From positions 1 through 64,000 of the forward strand of contig CAMYAM010000010.1 in the NCBI GenBank assembly GCA_947253875.1: 64,000 bases of DNA, written 5' to 3'. Within the stretch, counting starts at the first letter, position 1; each line of letters begins with the position of its first letter. Below the pieces are notes generated by a model that was given only the letters and a program-made list of their open reading frames with translations, did no database searches and was not told the DNA's origin. This DNA is from an uncultured Fastidiosipila sp. GTDB taxonomy: Bacteria > Bacillota > Clostridia > Saccharofermentanales > Fastidiosipilaceae. A program made the position numbers and the translations under genes. Below, piece by piece: positions 9,069 to 18,796 of the stretch.

Positions 9069-11644
9069 TGAGCAATAATGTTGAAAATAAAGATAAATTA
9101 AATAATGCTAGCTCAGATGAAACAGCTAAGATGAAGAATTATGCCCAGTTGAATCGTGAGGAACTAAAGTCTGAATTTAAAGAAGCCATAGCTAAAGTTC
9201 CTTTCTCCTATGGACCAGAATGGCCATATTTCCCTTCTTTGGAAGTACTTTTATCTAAGAATAATGACCAAGAAAAAACTGAGTATCAACGTCAATTGGA
9301 TGAGGTTATAGGCATAGCGAAGAGCCTATTGAGAACGTATGCTTCATATATAAAGGAGCCTGAAAATTATGATTTTTCCAGACTTATTTATGCCGTTGAA
9401 TTTGCATTTAAGGCGCATTTAAAACAAAAGCGTGCCTCAGGTGACCCATATGTTATTCATCCACTTGAAGTTGCTATGAACTTAACTGAGCTGGAAGTTG
9501 ATGAGGATACTTTGATTGCAGCTTGTCTGCATGATACTGTTGAAGATACAGAAGTAACTTTGCAAGATATTACTGAAATTTTCGGTAAAACAGTTAGTGA
9601 TTTAGTTGATGGAGTTACAAAGTTAGAGAAGTTTACATACAGCTCTAAAGAAGACTTGCAAGCAGAGAATTTCCGTAAAATGTTTTTAGCAATGGCTCAA
9701 GATATTCGAGTTGTCCTAATTAAGCTAGCAGATAGAATGCATAATATGCGCACTATGGAATACATGCCTGCGCGTAAACAGGAGAGAATTTCTAGAGAAA
9801 CAATGGACATCTACGCTCCTTTAGCAGGACGTTTAGGTATTTATCGTTGGAAAATGGAATTAGAAGACTTATCTTTTAAATACCTAGATCCAACTGCCTA
9901 TTTTGAATTAGCTGGAGCAATTAAACAGAAACAAAGTGAAAGAAATAATTATCTTCAAGTAGTTATAGAAGATATACTCAAAAAATTAAGTGCAGCTGGA
10001 ATTAATTGTTCTATTGATGGTAGAACTAAGCATCTATATTCAATTTATAGAAAGATGAAGACCAAGAATAAGCACCTTAATGAGATTTATGATCTTTTTG
10101 CATGTAGAGTTATTGTGAATACAGTAACTGATTGTTACTCTGTTTTTGGTATTGTTCATGATATGTTTAGACCAATGCCAGGTCGCTTCAAAGATTATAT
10201 TGCAACCCCTAAGGCTAATGGTTATCAATCATTGCATACAACAGTTGTTGGTCCGAACGGTTTCCCGTTTGAGATTCAAATACGTACTGAAGAAATGCAT
10301 GAGTTAGCTGAATATGGTGTCGCTGCTCACTGGCGCTATAAAGCTAATCAAGGTGGAGCCAAGTTAAGCAAAAAATCTAGTAAAGAAGATGAGAAATTAA
10401 ACTGGTTAAGACAATTACTTGATTGGCAAAAAGACATGAAAAGCTCAACCGATTATATGGAAGAGTTAAGAGAAGGATTAATCGAAGAAGAGGTTTATGT
10501 ATTTACACCAAATGGTGATGTTGTTGCCTTGCCACAAGGTTCTTGTCCGATTGATTTTGCCTATTCCATTCACTCAGGAGTTGGAAACCATATGTATGGT
10601 GCAAGAGTCAATGATCAAATGACCCCTATAGACTATACGCTACAAAATGGTGATATAGTTGAGATCTTAACTAGTGAAAGAATCAAGGGACCAAGTTTGG
10701 ACTGGTTGAAGATTGTTAAAAGTAATACAGCTAGAAACAAAATTAATTATTGGTTCAAACAAGAACGTAAGGCTGAAAGTATAGAGCGTGGTCGTGATGA
10801 AGTTGAAAAAGAAATTCGTAAGAACGGTTTTGTAAGTTTGCAGCTTTTACGAACAGAGTACCTTGATCCACTGTTGCGTCGTTATGGGTTTAATAACGTT
10901 GATGATATGTATGCTGCTATCGGTCAAAACAGCAAGAACGGTGTAAGCGCTAAGAAAATTGTTCCTAAATTACGTGATGAATATATTAAGAACTTAAGCG
11001 AAGAGAAGCGTCAAGAGTTAGGGTATAGAATAGGAGAGAACGGTCAGGTAATTTATAGCCCAGTTGATCCTATTTTACAAAAAGCTAAAGACAACGCTGA
11101 TAAAGGTATAGGCGACAGGGTTGCCGTAGAAAGCAGCAAACCTAACAAATACGGAATTATTGTTGAAGGTATTGATAATGTATTGATGAGCCTTGCAAAT
11201 TGCTGTAACCCAGTTCCAGGTGATGATATAGTTGGTTATATCACAAGAGGAAAGGGCGTAACTGTTCATAGAATAGATTGTAACAATATGAAAAATATTG
11301 TTGCAATTAAGCGAAATAATTTTGCAGGCGAAACTGACAAGAAAATGTTAGAAGAAGCTGGAAGGTTGATCAAAGTTTACTGGGATAAGGCAGCGTCTAA
11401 AGGAGTATTCCAAGTCCCTATTCTTATCAAAGCTAGAGATAGATCTTCATTGCTCGTTGATGTTTCAAACGCTATTTCAGATGAGAAGGTATCAATAATT
11501 TCTGGACAGATGAATTCTGTCAAAGATATGACCGCAAATTTACATTTAATTTTAGAAGTTACCTCACAAGAACAATATGACAGACTGATTGGTAGAATTA
11601 AAGCAATTCGTGATGTTGTTGATGTTCGTCGTGATGATTTGTAA
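9068..11644 (+). CDS. rel: Bifunctional (p)ppGpp synthetase/hydrolase Rel
   Basis: Rel makes and degrades (p)ppGpp in the stringent response. Domain order: an N-terminal extension of about 75 residues, an HD hydrolase domain (HDTVEDT with H155-D156, then KLADRMHNMRT), a synthetase domain (YSIYRKMK, then RFKD at 373-376), TGS (VYVFTPNGDVV), and a C-terminal ACT domain. The RFKD form of the synthetase loop is the RxKD signature of bifunctional Rel rather than synthetase-only RelA. At 858 residues it is longer than the usual 730-750 because of the N-terminal extension and charged linkers. It is the last gene of the malQ-recJ-rel unit; recJ-rel linkage is common in Bacillota. Confidence 0.95.
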   Translation: MSNNVENKDKLNNASSDETAKMKNYAQLNREELKSEFKEAIAKVPFSYGPEWPYFPSLEVLLSKNNDQEKTEYQRQLDEVIGIAKSLLRTYASYIKEPENYDFSRLIYAVEFAFKAHLKQKRASGDPYVIHPLEVAMNLTELEVDEDTLIAACLHDTVEDTEVTLQDITEIFGKTVSDLVDGVTKLEKFTYSSKEDLQAENFRKMFLAMAQDIRVVLIKLADRMHNMRTMEYMPARKQERISRETMDIYAPLAGRLGIYRWKMELEDLSFKYLDPTAYFELAGAIKQKQSERNNYLQVVIEDILKKLSAAGINCSIDGRTKHLYSIYRKMKTKNKHLNEIYDLFACRVIVNTVTDCYSVFGIVHDMFRPMPGRFKDYIATPKANGYQSLHTTVVGPNGFPFEIQIRTEEMHELAEYGVAAHWRYKANQGGAKLSKKSSKEDEKLNWLRQLLDWQKDMKSSTDYMEELREGLIEEEVYVFTPNGDVVALPQGSCPIDFAYSIHSGVGNHMYGARVNDQMTPIDYTLQNGDIVEILTSERIKGPSLDWLKIVKSNTARNKINYWFKQERKAESIERGRDEVEKEIRKNGFVSLQLLRTEYLDPLLRRYGFNNVDDMYAAIGQNSKNGVSAKKIVPKLRDEYIKNLSEEKRQELGYRIGENGQVIYSPVDPILQKAKDNADKGIGDRVAVESSKPNKYGIIVEGIDNVLMSLANCCNPVPGDDIVGYITRGKGVTVHRIDCNNMKNIVAIKRNNFAGETDKKMLEEAGRLIKVYWDKAASKGVFQVPILIKARDRSSLLVDVSNAISDEKVSIISGQMNSVKDMTANLHLILEVTSQEQYDRLIGRIKAIRDVVDVRRDDL

Positions 11645-11770
11645 TGTTTACCTTTTGTGGGTAACCCGCTTTATTAATAGTTTTACAACAGATTTATATT
11701 TTACTTACTGTGTAAAATTTGTAATAATTCGAAAAAAAAGTAATATTTCAGAAAAAAAGTAATGGAAAAG

Positions 11771-11786
11771 AAACTATATATTGTAT
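11771..11786 (+). promoter_or_regulatory. NrdR box 1 upstream of nrdJ
   Basis: The 16-mer aaactatatattgtat fits the NrdR consensus acaCwAtATaTwGtgt at all the strongly conserved centre positions. It overlaps a possible -10 element (tataaat, 11784-11790), where repressor binding would block transcription. Confidence 0.75.
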
Positions 11787-11803
11787 AAATACGCTTGCTA
11801 CAA

Positions 11804-11819
11804 CCACAATATATGGTGT
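11804..11819 (+). promoter_or_regulatory. NrdR box 2 upstream of nrdJ
   Basis: The 16-mer ccacaatatatggtgt is a second strong match to the NrdR box. It starts 33 bp after box 1, about three helical turns. Tandem boxes at that spacing are the usual arrangement in front of ribonucleotide reductase genes. Confidence 0.75.
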
Positions 11820-11869
11820 ATGATTGTTTGTGCGTTAAAAAGCAAGTAATTTTATAAGGAGAAATTTTC

Positions 11870-14800
11870 ATGGCAAGTTCAAAGACATTAACTGATTTGG
11901 TTCAGAGATACTATACCAAAGAATTAGACAAGCATCCTGATAAAACAGTATATGATTTATTCGAGTGGGATAAGCGCGATGTTGTTTTAAGAGACTACAT
12001 GACAGGCGAAATTTTGACAGAAATGCATGATGTAGAATTCCCAGCAGGTTATTCTCAAAATGCTGTTGACATTGTTGTTTCAAAATATTTCCGTAAAGCA
12101 GGTGTTCCAGAGACAGGACACGAAACTTCCTTTAGACAATTAGTTCACAGAATGTCTGATTTCTGGGTTGCAGCTCTAGTTGATGAGAAGATGATTACTG
12201 ACGAAGAGGCTAAGATTCTATATGATGAAATAGCACATGGTATTCTTTCTCAGAAATTTGCTCCAAACTCACCACAATGGTTTAACACAGGTCTTAAACG
12301 TACTCATGGCATAGCTGGTGGTAAGAGCGGTTTATTCTACTACGATCTTGAAGAAGGCAAAGTAAAAGTCTCAGAGGACGACTATACAAGAACTCAAGCT
12401 TCTGCATGCTTTATTTTATCAATCAATGACTCATTATTAGGTCCACACTCAATTACAGAAGCATACGTAACTGAGACACGTCTATTCAAAGGTGGTTCTG
12501 GTACAGGAAGTAACTTCTCAAATATCAGAGGTAAGAATGAAGGACTATCAGGTGGTGGTGTGTCCTCAGGTTTAATGAGCTTCTTACGTGGTTTAGATAG
12601 AAATGCTGGTGCAATCAAATCTGGTGGTACTACAAGACGTGCTGCTAAGATGGTATGTTTAGATGTTGATCACCCAGATATAGAAGAATTTATTAACTGG
12701 AAGAGTGAAGAAGAAGATAAAGCTCTGGCACTTATTAAGATGGGTTATGATAGCTCCATGGATGGTGAAGCATACTCAACAGTTTCAGGACAGAACTCTA
12801 ATAACTCAGTTCGTTTTAGCAATGAATTTATGGAGAAAGTTGCTAATCTAGAAGAAGATCCAGAAGCGACAATTACTCTAAAGGGTAGAGTAGATGATTC
12901 TGTAAACAAAGAAGTAAAAGTAGCTGATCTTTGGGAACAATTTAACTACTCAGCTTGGCGTTGTGCCGACCCAGCTCCTCAATTTGATGACACATTTAAC
13001 GAATGGCATACTTGTCCAGCAGGTTCAGATGGTGAATTAGGTGCAAAGCATAACCGTATTAATGGTACAAACCCTTGTGGAGAGTACGCATTCTTGGATG
13101 ATACAAGTTGTAACTTAGCTTCAATCAACGTTTTCAGATTCTATGATCTTGAGAGTAAGAAATTTGATATTCAAGGATTTAAACACATAGTATCAATAGT
13201 TCAATTAGTGCTAGAAGCTTCAATTCACTGGGGTCAATTCCCAACAGAAGCAATTGCATTGAGAACTCATCAATTCCGTACTACAGGTTTAGGTATGGCT
13301 AACTTGGCATCATTGTTGATGGTAATGGGCTTGCCTTATGACTCAATTGAATCCCGTATGTTTTCAGCAGCTTTAATGGCAATCTTAACAGGTCAAAGCT
13401 ATGCAACATCAGCTTTAGAAGCAGAGAGAGTAGGCTCATTTGAACCATATGAATTGAACAAAGAGCATATGCTACGTGTTATTAGAAACCATGCTAGAGC
13501 AGCAGGTGCTAGAACTGATAAACTAGAAGGTTTAAGCTACGAGCCATTAATGATTAACCATAAGATTCTAGAAAGCCTTGGTTTGACAGAGCTATCAAAG
13601 ACAGTTAAAGATGTTTGGAAGCAAGCTGAAGACTTTGGTAACAAATATGGATATAGAAATGCTCAAGTTTCAGTTATTGCTCCAACCGGAACAATTTCCT
13701 TCGCAATGGACTGTGGTGCTACAAGTATTGAACCATTCTTTAGCCACATTAGCTATAAGAAACTTATTGGTGGTGGTTTCATGGTTATTACAAACCCAGT
13801 TATTGCTGCAGCATTAGAAAACTTGGGATACTCAGAAGAAGAGGTCAATGATATTGTTGAGTATATCGAACGTAAAGATGAAAACGGCATGATCATTGAC
13901 GGTAAAATTGAAGGTGCTCCACACTTGAAAGAAGAGCATTTATCAGTATTTGATACAGCTAACGTTGCAGGTTCTGGTAAGAGATTCATTGCTCCTCGTG
14001 GACACGTATTAATGGTTGCAGCACTAACACCATTTGTATCAGGAGCGATTTCTAAGACAGTTAACTTGCCAAATATTGCAACAGTTGACGATTTCAAAGA
14101 AGTACACTTGCTATCTTGGAAGACTGGTGTCAAAGGTATTACACTTTACCGAGATGGATGTAAAAATTCACAACCATTGAACAATACTTATAACCCAGGA
14201 ACAGTCGATCAAAAGTTAGAGGATTTAAGTTACGCTGAATTATTGAAATTTGCTCACGATGCCCAAGATAAATTAACAGGTAATATGCCAGTGCAAAACA
14301 AACGTACTAAACTCTTGGGTATAAGATCAGGACATACACATCCAGCCTCTATTGATGGAGTTAAAATATATGCAACTGTAAATCGTGATGAGTATGGTAA
14401 TATTTCAGAGATTTACATCACTACAGATAGAGAAGGTACTACAATAATGGGATTATTAAACTCATTAAGTAAGACAATCTCAATCATGCTACAGTATCAT
14501 ATCCCAGCTGAGAGAATATCTAAGCTTCTCAGAGGCCAGAAATATGAACCATATGGATTTGTACAACGTCACCCATACATTAAGTCAGTAAGCTCTGTAT
14601 CAGACTTTATTAGTAAAGTAATTGACATCGAGTTGGGAGATTATACTAGAGTACAAGTCAAACCTGATGGTTATGATGGTCCAGATAGCAAATGGGTTCC
14701 AAATCAATTAACAGAAAGAATAGAAAACCAAAAAGCCATCTACAATGACTTAGAAGATGATGAGGAACTACCAAGCTTTGATATCGTGGCTACTACTCAA

Positions 14801-14995
14801 GCAGCAGTAGACTTCGATGAAGTTGCAGATGCTGCTGATGATGATTTCGTTCATAGCTACGCTGAACATTTAGCTGAAGAAGGCGAGAGATTATATGACG
14901 GATCTACATGCTCAACCTGCTCTAGTACAAGATTAGTACAGAACGGTACATGTAAAGTATGTCTAGACTGTGGTAGTACTACAGGATGTAGTTAA
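11870..14995 (+). CDS. nrdJ: Adenosylcobalamin-dependent (class II) ribonucleotide reductase
   Basis: NrdJ reduces ribonucleotides to deoxyribonucleotides using a radical from coenzyme B12, with no oxygen requirement. Visible family blocks are SACFILS, FKGGSGTGSNFS, NPCGEYAFLDDTSCNLAS and APTGTISF, the last being the phosphate-binding PTGT loop. The C-terminus is a cysteine cluster (CSTCSS, then CKVCLDCGSTTGCS) typical of the thioredoxin-interacting, metal-binding tail of NrdJ. The 1041-residue length is typical of the large monomeric form. A strong AAGGAG ribosome binding site precedes the ATG. Two NrdR boxes upstream imply repression when dNTPs are plentiful. The enzyme requires a B12 supply. 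Confidence 0.96.
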   Translation: MASSKTLTDLVQRYYTKELDKHPDKTVYDLFEWDKRDVVLRDYMTGEILTEMHDVEFPAGYSQNAVDIVVSKYFRKAGVPETGHETSFRQLVHRMSDFWVAALVDEKMITDEEAKILYDEIAHGILSQKFAPNSPQWFNTGLKRTHGIAGGKSGLFYYDLEEGKVKVSEDDYTRTQASACFILSINDSLLGPHSITEAYVTETRLFKGGSGTGSNFSNIRGKNEGLSGGGVSSGLMSFLRGLDRNAGAIKSGGTTRRAAKMVCLDVDHPDIEEFINWKSEEEDKALALIKMGYDSSMDGEAYSTVSGQNSNNSVRFSNEFMEKVANLEEDPEATITLKGRVDDSVNKEVKVADLWEQFNYSAWRCADPAPQFDDTFNEWHTCPAGSDGELGAKHNRINGTNPCGEYAFLDDTSCNLASINVFRFYDLESKKFDIQGFKHIVSIVQLVLEASIHWGQFPTEAIALRTHQFRTTGLGMANLASLLMVMGLPYDSIESRMFSAALMAILTGQSYATSALEAERVGSFEPYELNKEHMLRVIRNHARAAGARTDKLEGLSYEPLMINHKILESLGLTELSKTVKDVWKQAEDFGNKYGYRNAQVSVIAPTGTISFAMDCGATSIEPFFSHISYKKLIGGGFMVITNPVIAAALENLGYSEEEVNDIVEYIERKDENGMIIDGKIEGAPHLKEEHLSVFDTANVAGSGKRFIAPRGHVLMVAALTPFVSGAISKTVNLPNIATVDDFKEVHLLSWKTGVKGITLYRDGCKNSQPLNNTYNPGTVDQKLEDLSYAELLKFAHDAQDKLTGNMPVQNKRTKLLGIRSGHTHPASIDGVKIYATVNRDEYGNISEIYITTDREGTTIMGLLNSLSKTISIMLQYHIPAERISKLLRGQKYEPYGFVQRHPYIKSVSSVSDFISKVIDIELGDYTRVQVKPDGYDGPDSKWVPNQLTERIENQKAIYNDLEDDEELPSFDIVATTQAAVDFDEVADAADDDFVHSYAEHLAEEGERLYDGSTCSTCSSTRLVQNGTCKVCLDCGSTTGCS

Positions 14996-15037
14996 TGACG
15001 ACAATAGTCATTGGACATTAAAAGTTAACGTATAATT

Positions 15038-15071
15038 AAACCTCGCTACTGCAAATTGTAGCGAGGTTTTT
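15038..15071 (+). terminator. Terminator of nrdJ
   Basis: A perfect 12-bp stem (aaacctcgctac with gtagcgaggttt) and an eight-base loop are followed by T. On the opposite strand the T tract is weaker, so it may also help to end the convergent yitT transcript. Confidence 0.88.
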
Positions 15072-15112
15072 AAATATCTGACTATTGATTCATTATGTAA
15101 AAATAGATTAAG

Positions 15113-15979
15113 TTAATCAATTGGTTCTAAAACAAATTTACCAATAAGCTGCTCTGAATCTGTAATGTTTAAGAATGCTCCAGGATAATTTTGAGAAATA
15201 TGTTCTCTGATTAATTTGACATCTTTTTTAGAGATAACCATATATAGTAGATATCTTTTTTCTCCAGTATATTGACCTTTAGATTCTATAACGGTAACAC
15301 CATGACCTGTAATTTCCATAAGCTCATCTGCCAAAGGTTCAGGATTTTGAGTTACTATAAATGCAGTTCTTCTCTGATAACGGGTTTGACCTAGGTTTAG
15401 CATAGCTGTGTAAATGACCTGGAAGACAATTGAATAAAGAGCCATTTTAAACTCAAAAAGGCTTCCGTAAATAACGTAAATTAAAATATTATAGACAAGA
15501 ACATAATTCCAAATGGATTTACTGGTTTTGTGCGAAATAATCATGGCCAGAAAATCTGTACCACCAGTACATGCATTAGAGTTTAAAACTAAGCTTGCCC
15601 CGAAACCATAAATAATACCGCCAAACATAACATTCAGGAAAGTATCATCAGTTAAATGATACATAGGTAAGAGATCTACCAATAAACTTGAGGAAATAAT
15701 AAACATTATCGAATAAAGTACAAATCTTTTGCCGAGATAGAAAAAGGCAAAAATTGCTGGTAATGAGTTTAGAGTTATATTAAGTGCGGCATAAGATATA
15801 TTGATCCCCAAATAAGTATGAAAGGTCTTTTGAATTAATAAACTTGTACCAACAAACCCACCAGGAATTATTCCAGCAGCATTCATAAATACATTAATAG
15901 TGATTGCATGAATTATACTACCTAATAAAACAGAGAGAATCCTAGTAGTGGATTTTTTCAACGAACTTGTACTTGACAT
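15113..15979 (-). CDS. YitT family membrane protein (DUF161/DUF2179)
   Basis: Five or so hydrophobic segments fill the first 200 residues, including the family-typical region around GGIIYGFGASLVLNSNACTG. A soluble DUF2179 domain follows (RRTAFIVTQNPEPLADEL, then GVTVIESKGQYTG). The family (Bacillus YitT, YqfU, YebE relatives) is widespread, but its substrate is unknown. The ATG has a strong AGGAGG ribosome binding site seven bases upstream. It is a single-gene unit with a terminator-like hairpin on either side, convergent with nrdJ. Confidence 0.9.
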   Translation of the reverse strand: MSSTSSLKKSTTRILSVLLGSIIHAITINVFMNAAGIIPGGFVGTSLLIQKTFHTYLGINISYAALNITLNSLPAIFAFFYLGKRFVLYSIMFIISSSLLVDLLPMYHLTDDTFLNVMFGGIIYGFGASLVLNSNACTGGTDFLAMIISHKTSKSIWNYVLVYNILIYVIYGSLFEFKMALYSIVFQVIYTAMLNLGQTRYQRRTAFIVTQNPEPLADELMEITGHGVTVIESKGQYTGEKRYLLYMVISKKDVKLIREHISQNYPGAFLNITDSEQLIGKFVLEPID

Positions 15980-16040
15980 CTAATTCCTCCTGAAAATATA
16001 AACTAAGCAATATTATATATCAAAAATTACTTAGGGTGAA

Positions 16041-16086
16041 AAGAAAACAGTCTGACTTGGTTTTTATAACTCAACTCAGACTGTAA
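16041..16086 (-). terminator. Terminator of the maltodextrin operon
   Basis: Read on the minus strand, acagtctga and tcagactgt form a 9-bp perfect stem with a 20-base loop, followed by a T-rich tract. It lies about 50 bases after the amylase stop codon. Confidence 0.75.
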
Positions 16087-16134
16087 TGTTTATTTTAAAT
16101 TGAAAACTTGCCTTGACTTTAGCTAAATGCTTGT

Positions 16135-17796
16135 CTACTTAGCTGGTTTAAGCACCAATGCCCCTGCTTTTGTGATAGTGAGCTTGTTTCCATTTTGAGT
16201 AGGTAGATTACCTTCGGCATCTCCAAGACGCGCTACGACTTTATAATCAGCGTAATTTGTTGATGCTAGGTCAAGTTCGATTGTGTCGGAACTGGAGAAA
16301 TTCATAATAATTAAAGCATTATGCTCTTTACCGTCAACATCTGTCCAAGATTTTTTGACTGCACAAAGTTCTTTATTATCTATACCTTCAGCTTTTGTAG
16401 TAATACCACGACTAATTTCTGGGAAGGCGCTATTGATACGTATAGCTTTTTTATAGTAATTTAGAAGGGAATTAGGATCAGTTTCTTGTTCCTTAACCGA
16501 TGAAAAAGGATAGCCATATGCATTTTCATCTAACTGTGCTCCTTTGGTCTGGTATTTATCGTTGTCACCCCAGTAGAGGTAGGCTCTTTTGTTTTCGTCG
16601 CGTCCGGAACCGCGCATACCAATTTCTTCACCGTAATAAACAAAGCTATTACCGCTAGTAAAGATATTTGCAGCTGCTGCAATTCTTAATTTATTTGGAT
16701 CGCCTGAGAAGAAACCACTAAGTCTACCTGTATCATGGTTACTCATGAATGGAGCATTAATAGCCTTAGGATTTACTTCAAGAATTTTCTTGTTAACTGC
16801 TTCTAGGTTAGAGGCATAACTTTGACCATCAGATTTATTAATTGAGGTGACAGTAAGCCCACCTTGGTCACCAAAGGCAAAGTCGAAGAAAGAATCAACT
16901 CCACTTTCGTAATATTGTCTGTACATGGAGAAATTACTCCAAGCCTCACCAACGATATAAACATCATCTTTTATGGATCTTGCAGTTGAGTTGATCCAGC
17001 TTAATATATCGATGTTATGTGGGTTGTTGCCAGAATCAAATTCTTTAACTGCATCTAATCTGAAACCATCGACACCTTTCTCTTTGAGCCAGAATTCCAT
17101 AATATCTTTGAACTCAGCTCTTAGATCTTCGTTATCTAGGTTCAAATCAGGCATTTCAGACCAGAATTTACCTTCATAATAATAACCCGTGTCACCAACA
17201 GGGTACCAGTAGTCAGCTTTTTTTTCTTTGCTAAAGAAGTAATAATTTATATATTTATTATCTAAATCACCTTTTTTTAATGCGGATACAGCTTCTTGGA
17301 ACCAAGGGTGCTCACTGGAAGAATGGTTCATAACTAAGTCTAGTATGACTTTAATACCACGAGTTTTGGCAGCTTTCATAAACTCATCAAAGTCAGTCAT
17401 AGTTCCATATTGAGGATCAATTGCCTTGTAATCTTTAACATCATATTTGTGATAAGTAGGAGAAGGGTTGATTGGCATTAACCAGATGGCATTTGCCCCC
17501 AAGTCTGTCATGGTGTCGGCTTTACCATCATTAATATAGTCAAGCTTCTCAGTTAATCCCTTGAAATCACCAATACCGTCTCCATCACTATCTGCAAATG
17601 AATAGATAAAAACTTCATAATAAGTATCGTATTTATCTTCGATATTAACTGGTTTTAAATCTAAATATTCTTTGAAACTTTCTTCAATCTCTTTGTTTAA
17701 ACCGCTGTTTTTATTACAAGCTGAACTCGAAATTAATAGAGATAATCCTAGCAGTAAACTTAAAGTTTTTCGGAATTTTAATTTTGGTTTTTGCAT
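16135..17796 (-). CDS. Lipoprotein alpha-amylase family enzyme (GH13)
   Basis: This is a surface-anchored GH13 enzyme expected to cut starch or maltodextrins outside the cell. The N-terminus is a lipoprotein signal with lipobox SSAC and lipidated Cys27. The catalytic triad is visible: nucleophile D248 in GFRLDAVK, acid/base E284 in IVGEAWS, and D355 in MSNHDTGR. DSDGDGIGD at 69-77 is the usual GH13 calcium-site/entry region. At 553 residues it contains only the catalytic core plus a C-terminal beta domain. It is the last gene of malE-malF-malG-amylase, so its products would feed the ABC importer. Exact specificity (amylase, neopullulanase or other) cannot be told. Confidence 0.93.
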   Translation of the reverse strand: MQKPKLKFRKTLSLLLGLSLLISSSACNKNSGLNKEIEESFKEYLDLKPVNIEDKYDTYYEVFIYSFADSDGDGIGDFKGLTEKLDYINDGKADTMTDLGANAIWLMPINPSPTYHKYDVKDYKAIDPQYGTMTDFDEFMKAAKTRGIKVILDLVMNHSSSEHPWFQEAVSALKKGDLDNKYINYYFFSKEKKADYWYPVGDTGYYYEGKFWSEMPDLNLDNEDLRAEFKDIMEFWLKEKGVDGFRLDAVKEFDSGNNPHNIDILSWINSTARSIKDDVYIVGEAWSNFSMYRQYYESGVDSFFDFAFGDQGGLTVTSINKSDGQSYASNLEAVNKKILEVNPKAINAPFMSNHDTGRLSGFFSGDPNKLRIAAAANIFTSGNSFVYYGEEIGMRGSGRDENKRAYLYWGDNDKYQTKGAQLDENAYGYPFSSVKEQETDPNSLLNYYKKAIRINSAFPEISRGITTKAEGIDNKELCAVKKSWTDVDGKEHNALIIMNFSSSDTIELDLASTNYADYKVVARLGDAEGNLPTQNGNKLTITKAGALVLKPAK

Positions 17797-17811
17797 TTAT
17801 CTTTACCTTTC

Positions 17812-17857
17812 TTATAAAAATTAACGGGGAACTCTTTTGTTATTGAGACCCCCGTTG
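17812..17857 (-). terminator. Hairpin with T tract between malG and the amylase gene
   Basis: On the minus strand AACGGGG and CCCCGTT pair across a 20-base loop and are followed by aattttt. It is probably a partial terminator that lowers amylase expression relative to the transporter genes. Confidence 0.65.
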
Positions 17858-17873
17858 TAAAAGTATTAATCTT

Positions 17874-18794
17874 TTAACCTTTAACTGCGCCAGCAAGACT
17901 TTGGTTGTAGAACCTTTGCATGTAGATCGTTAATGCACCAATTGGGATTGTGACCAATACCGCACCAGCCAAGAATGCTCCGTACCAGCTGTTAACATAT
18001 TCCTTTTGTAGCATGTTAAATAGCCCAACAGAAACTGTCCAATAATTTGCATTTGCACCAGCAATAACTCTAGCACCGATGAAATCTAGCCATGGACCTA
18101 AGAAAGATGTCAATACTTGATAGACAATCATTGGTTTAGCAACTGGAATTATGATACGTGTAAATATTTGCCATTGAGTAGCTCCATCTATAGTAGCTGC
18201 CTCATCTAGGTCGTAAGGAATTGAATCCATATAACCTTTTAATAGTAAGAATCCAGTTCCTGAACCAGCTGAATACATAAGTATTAATGCTATATAAATG
18301 AAGTTTCCTTCTAAAAGACCTGATGCTTTAAGGATTTGGTAAATAGCGACAATTGCCATAAATCCTGGGAAAAGTCCTAGAATCATTGAGAAACGGATTA
18401 TACCTTGACGTGATTTGAATCTACGTCTACTCATGACATAGGAAACAGCAACAACAAAAGTAGTACTAATGATACAGGAGAAAACAGATATTAATAATGT
18501 ATTAAAGAACAATCTAGGAAAGTTAATAATAGATGTCCTATCAGGTGTGAATAGGGACTTATAGTTAGCTAATGTCCATTCTTCAGGGAATAGAGTAGGT
18601 ATATAGTTTCCTATAAAGTGTCCACTTCCACCAGGGTTACCTCTGAATGAGTTTAATAATAACCAAACTAGAGGGAAGAGCCAAATAATACATAAAACTG
18701 CTAATATTACATGAACAACAGTATCAATTGCTATTTGTTTTCCTGGAGTTTTATTTTTTTGATATTCAAATTTTTCTGAATTTTTATTATTCAT
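17874..18794 (-). CDS. malG: Maltodextrin ABC transporter permease MalG-type
   Basis: This is an inner-membrane permease subunit with six predicted membrane segments. The EAA loop that contacts the ATPase is visible (EAATIDGATQWQIF at about residues 197-210). The C-terminus (YNQSLAGAVKG) matches the MalG/GanQ type, which ends in a conserved -GAVKG tail. The ATG lies two bases after the malF stop, and its GGAGGT ribosome binding site is inside malF, so the two are coupled. No ATPase gene is present in the window. Confidence 0.93.
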   Translation of the reverse strand: MNNKNSEKFEYQKNKTPGKQIAIDTVVHVILAVLCIIWLFPLVWLLLNSFRGNPGGSGHFIGNYIPTLFPEEWTLANYKSLFTPDRTSIINFPRLFFNTLLISVFSCIISTTFVVAVSYVMSRRRFKSRQGIIRFSMILGLFPGFMAIVAIYQILKASGLLEGNFIYIALILMYSAGSGTGFLLLKGYMDSIPYDLDEAATIDGATQWQIFTRIIIPVAKPMIVYQVLTSFLGPWLDFIGARVIAGANANYWTVSVGLFNMLQKEYVNSWYGAFLAGAVLVTIPIGALTIYMQRFYNQSLAGAVKG

Positions 18795-18796
18795 AA

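Noticed and set aside
11645..11869. Possible cobalamin riboswitch ahead of the B12-dependent nrdJ
   Set aside because: No B12-box or multi-helix leader can be seen; the region is short, AT-rich, and better explained by NrdR boxes.
13753..14133. 126-residue open frame antisense to nrdJ
   Set aside because: Shadow of nrdJ; composition follows the complementary strand of a highly biased gene.
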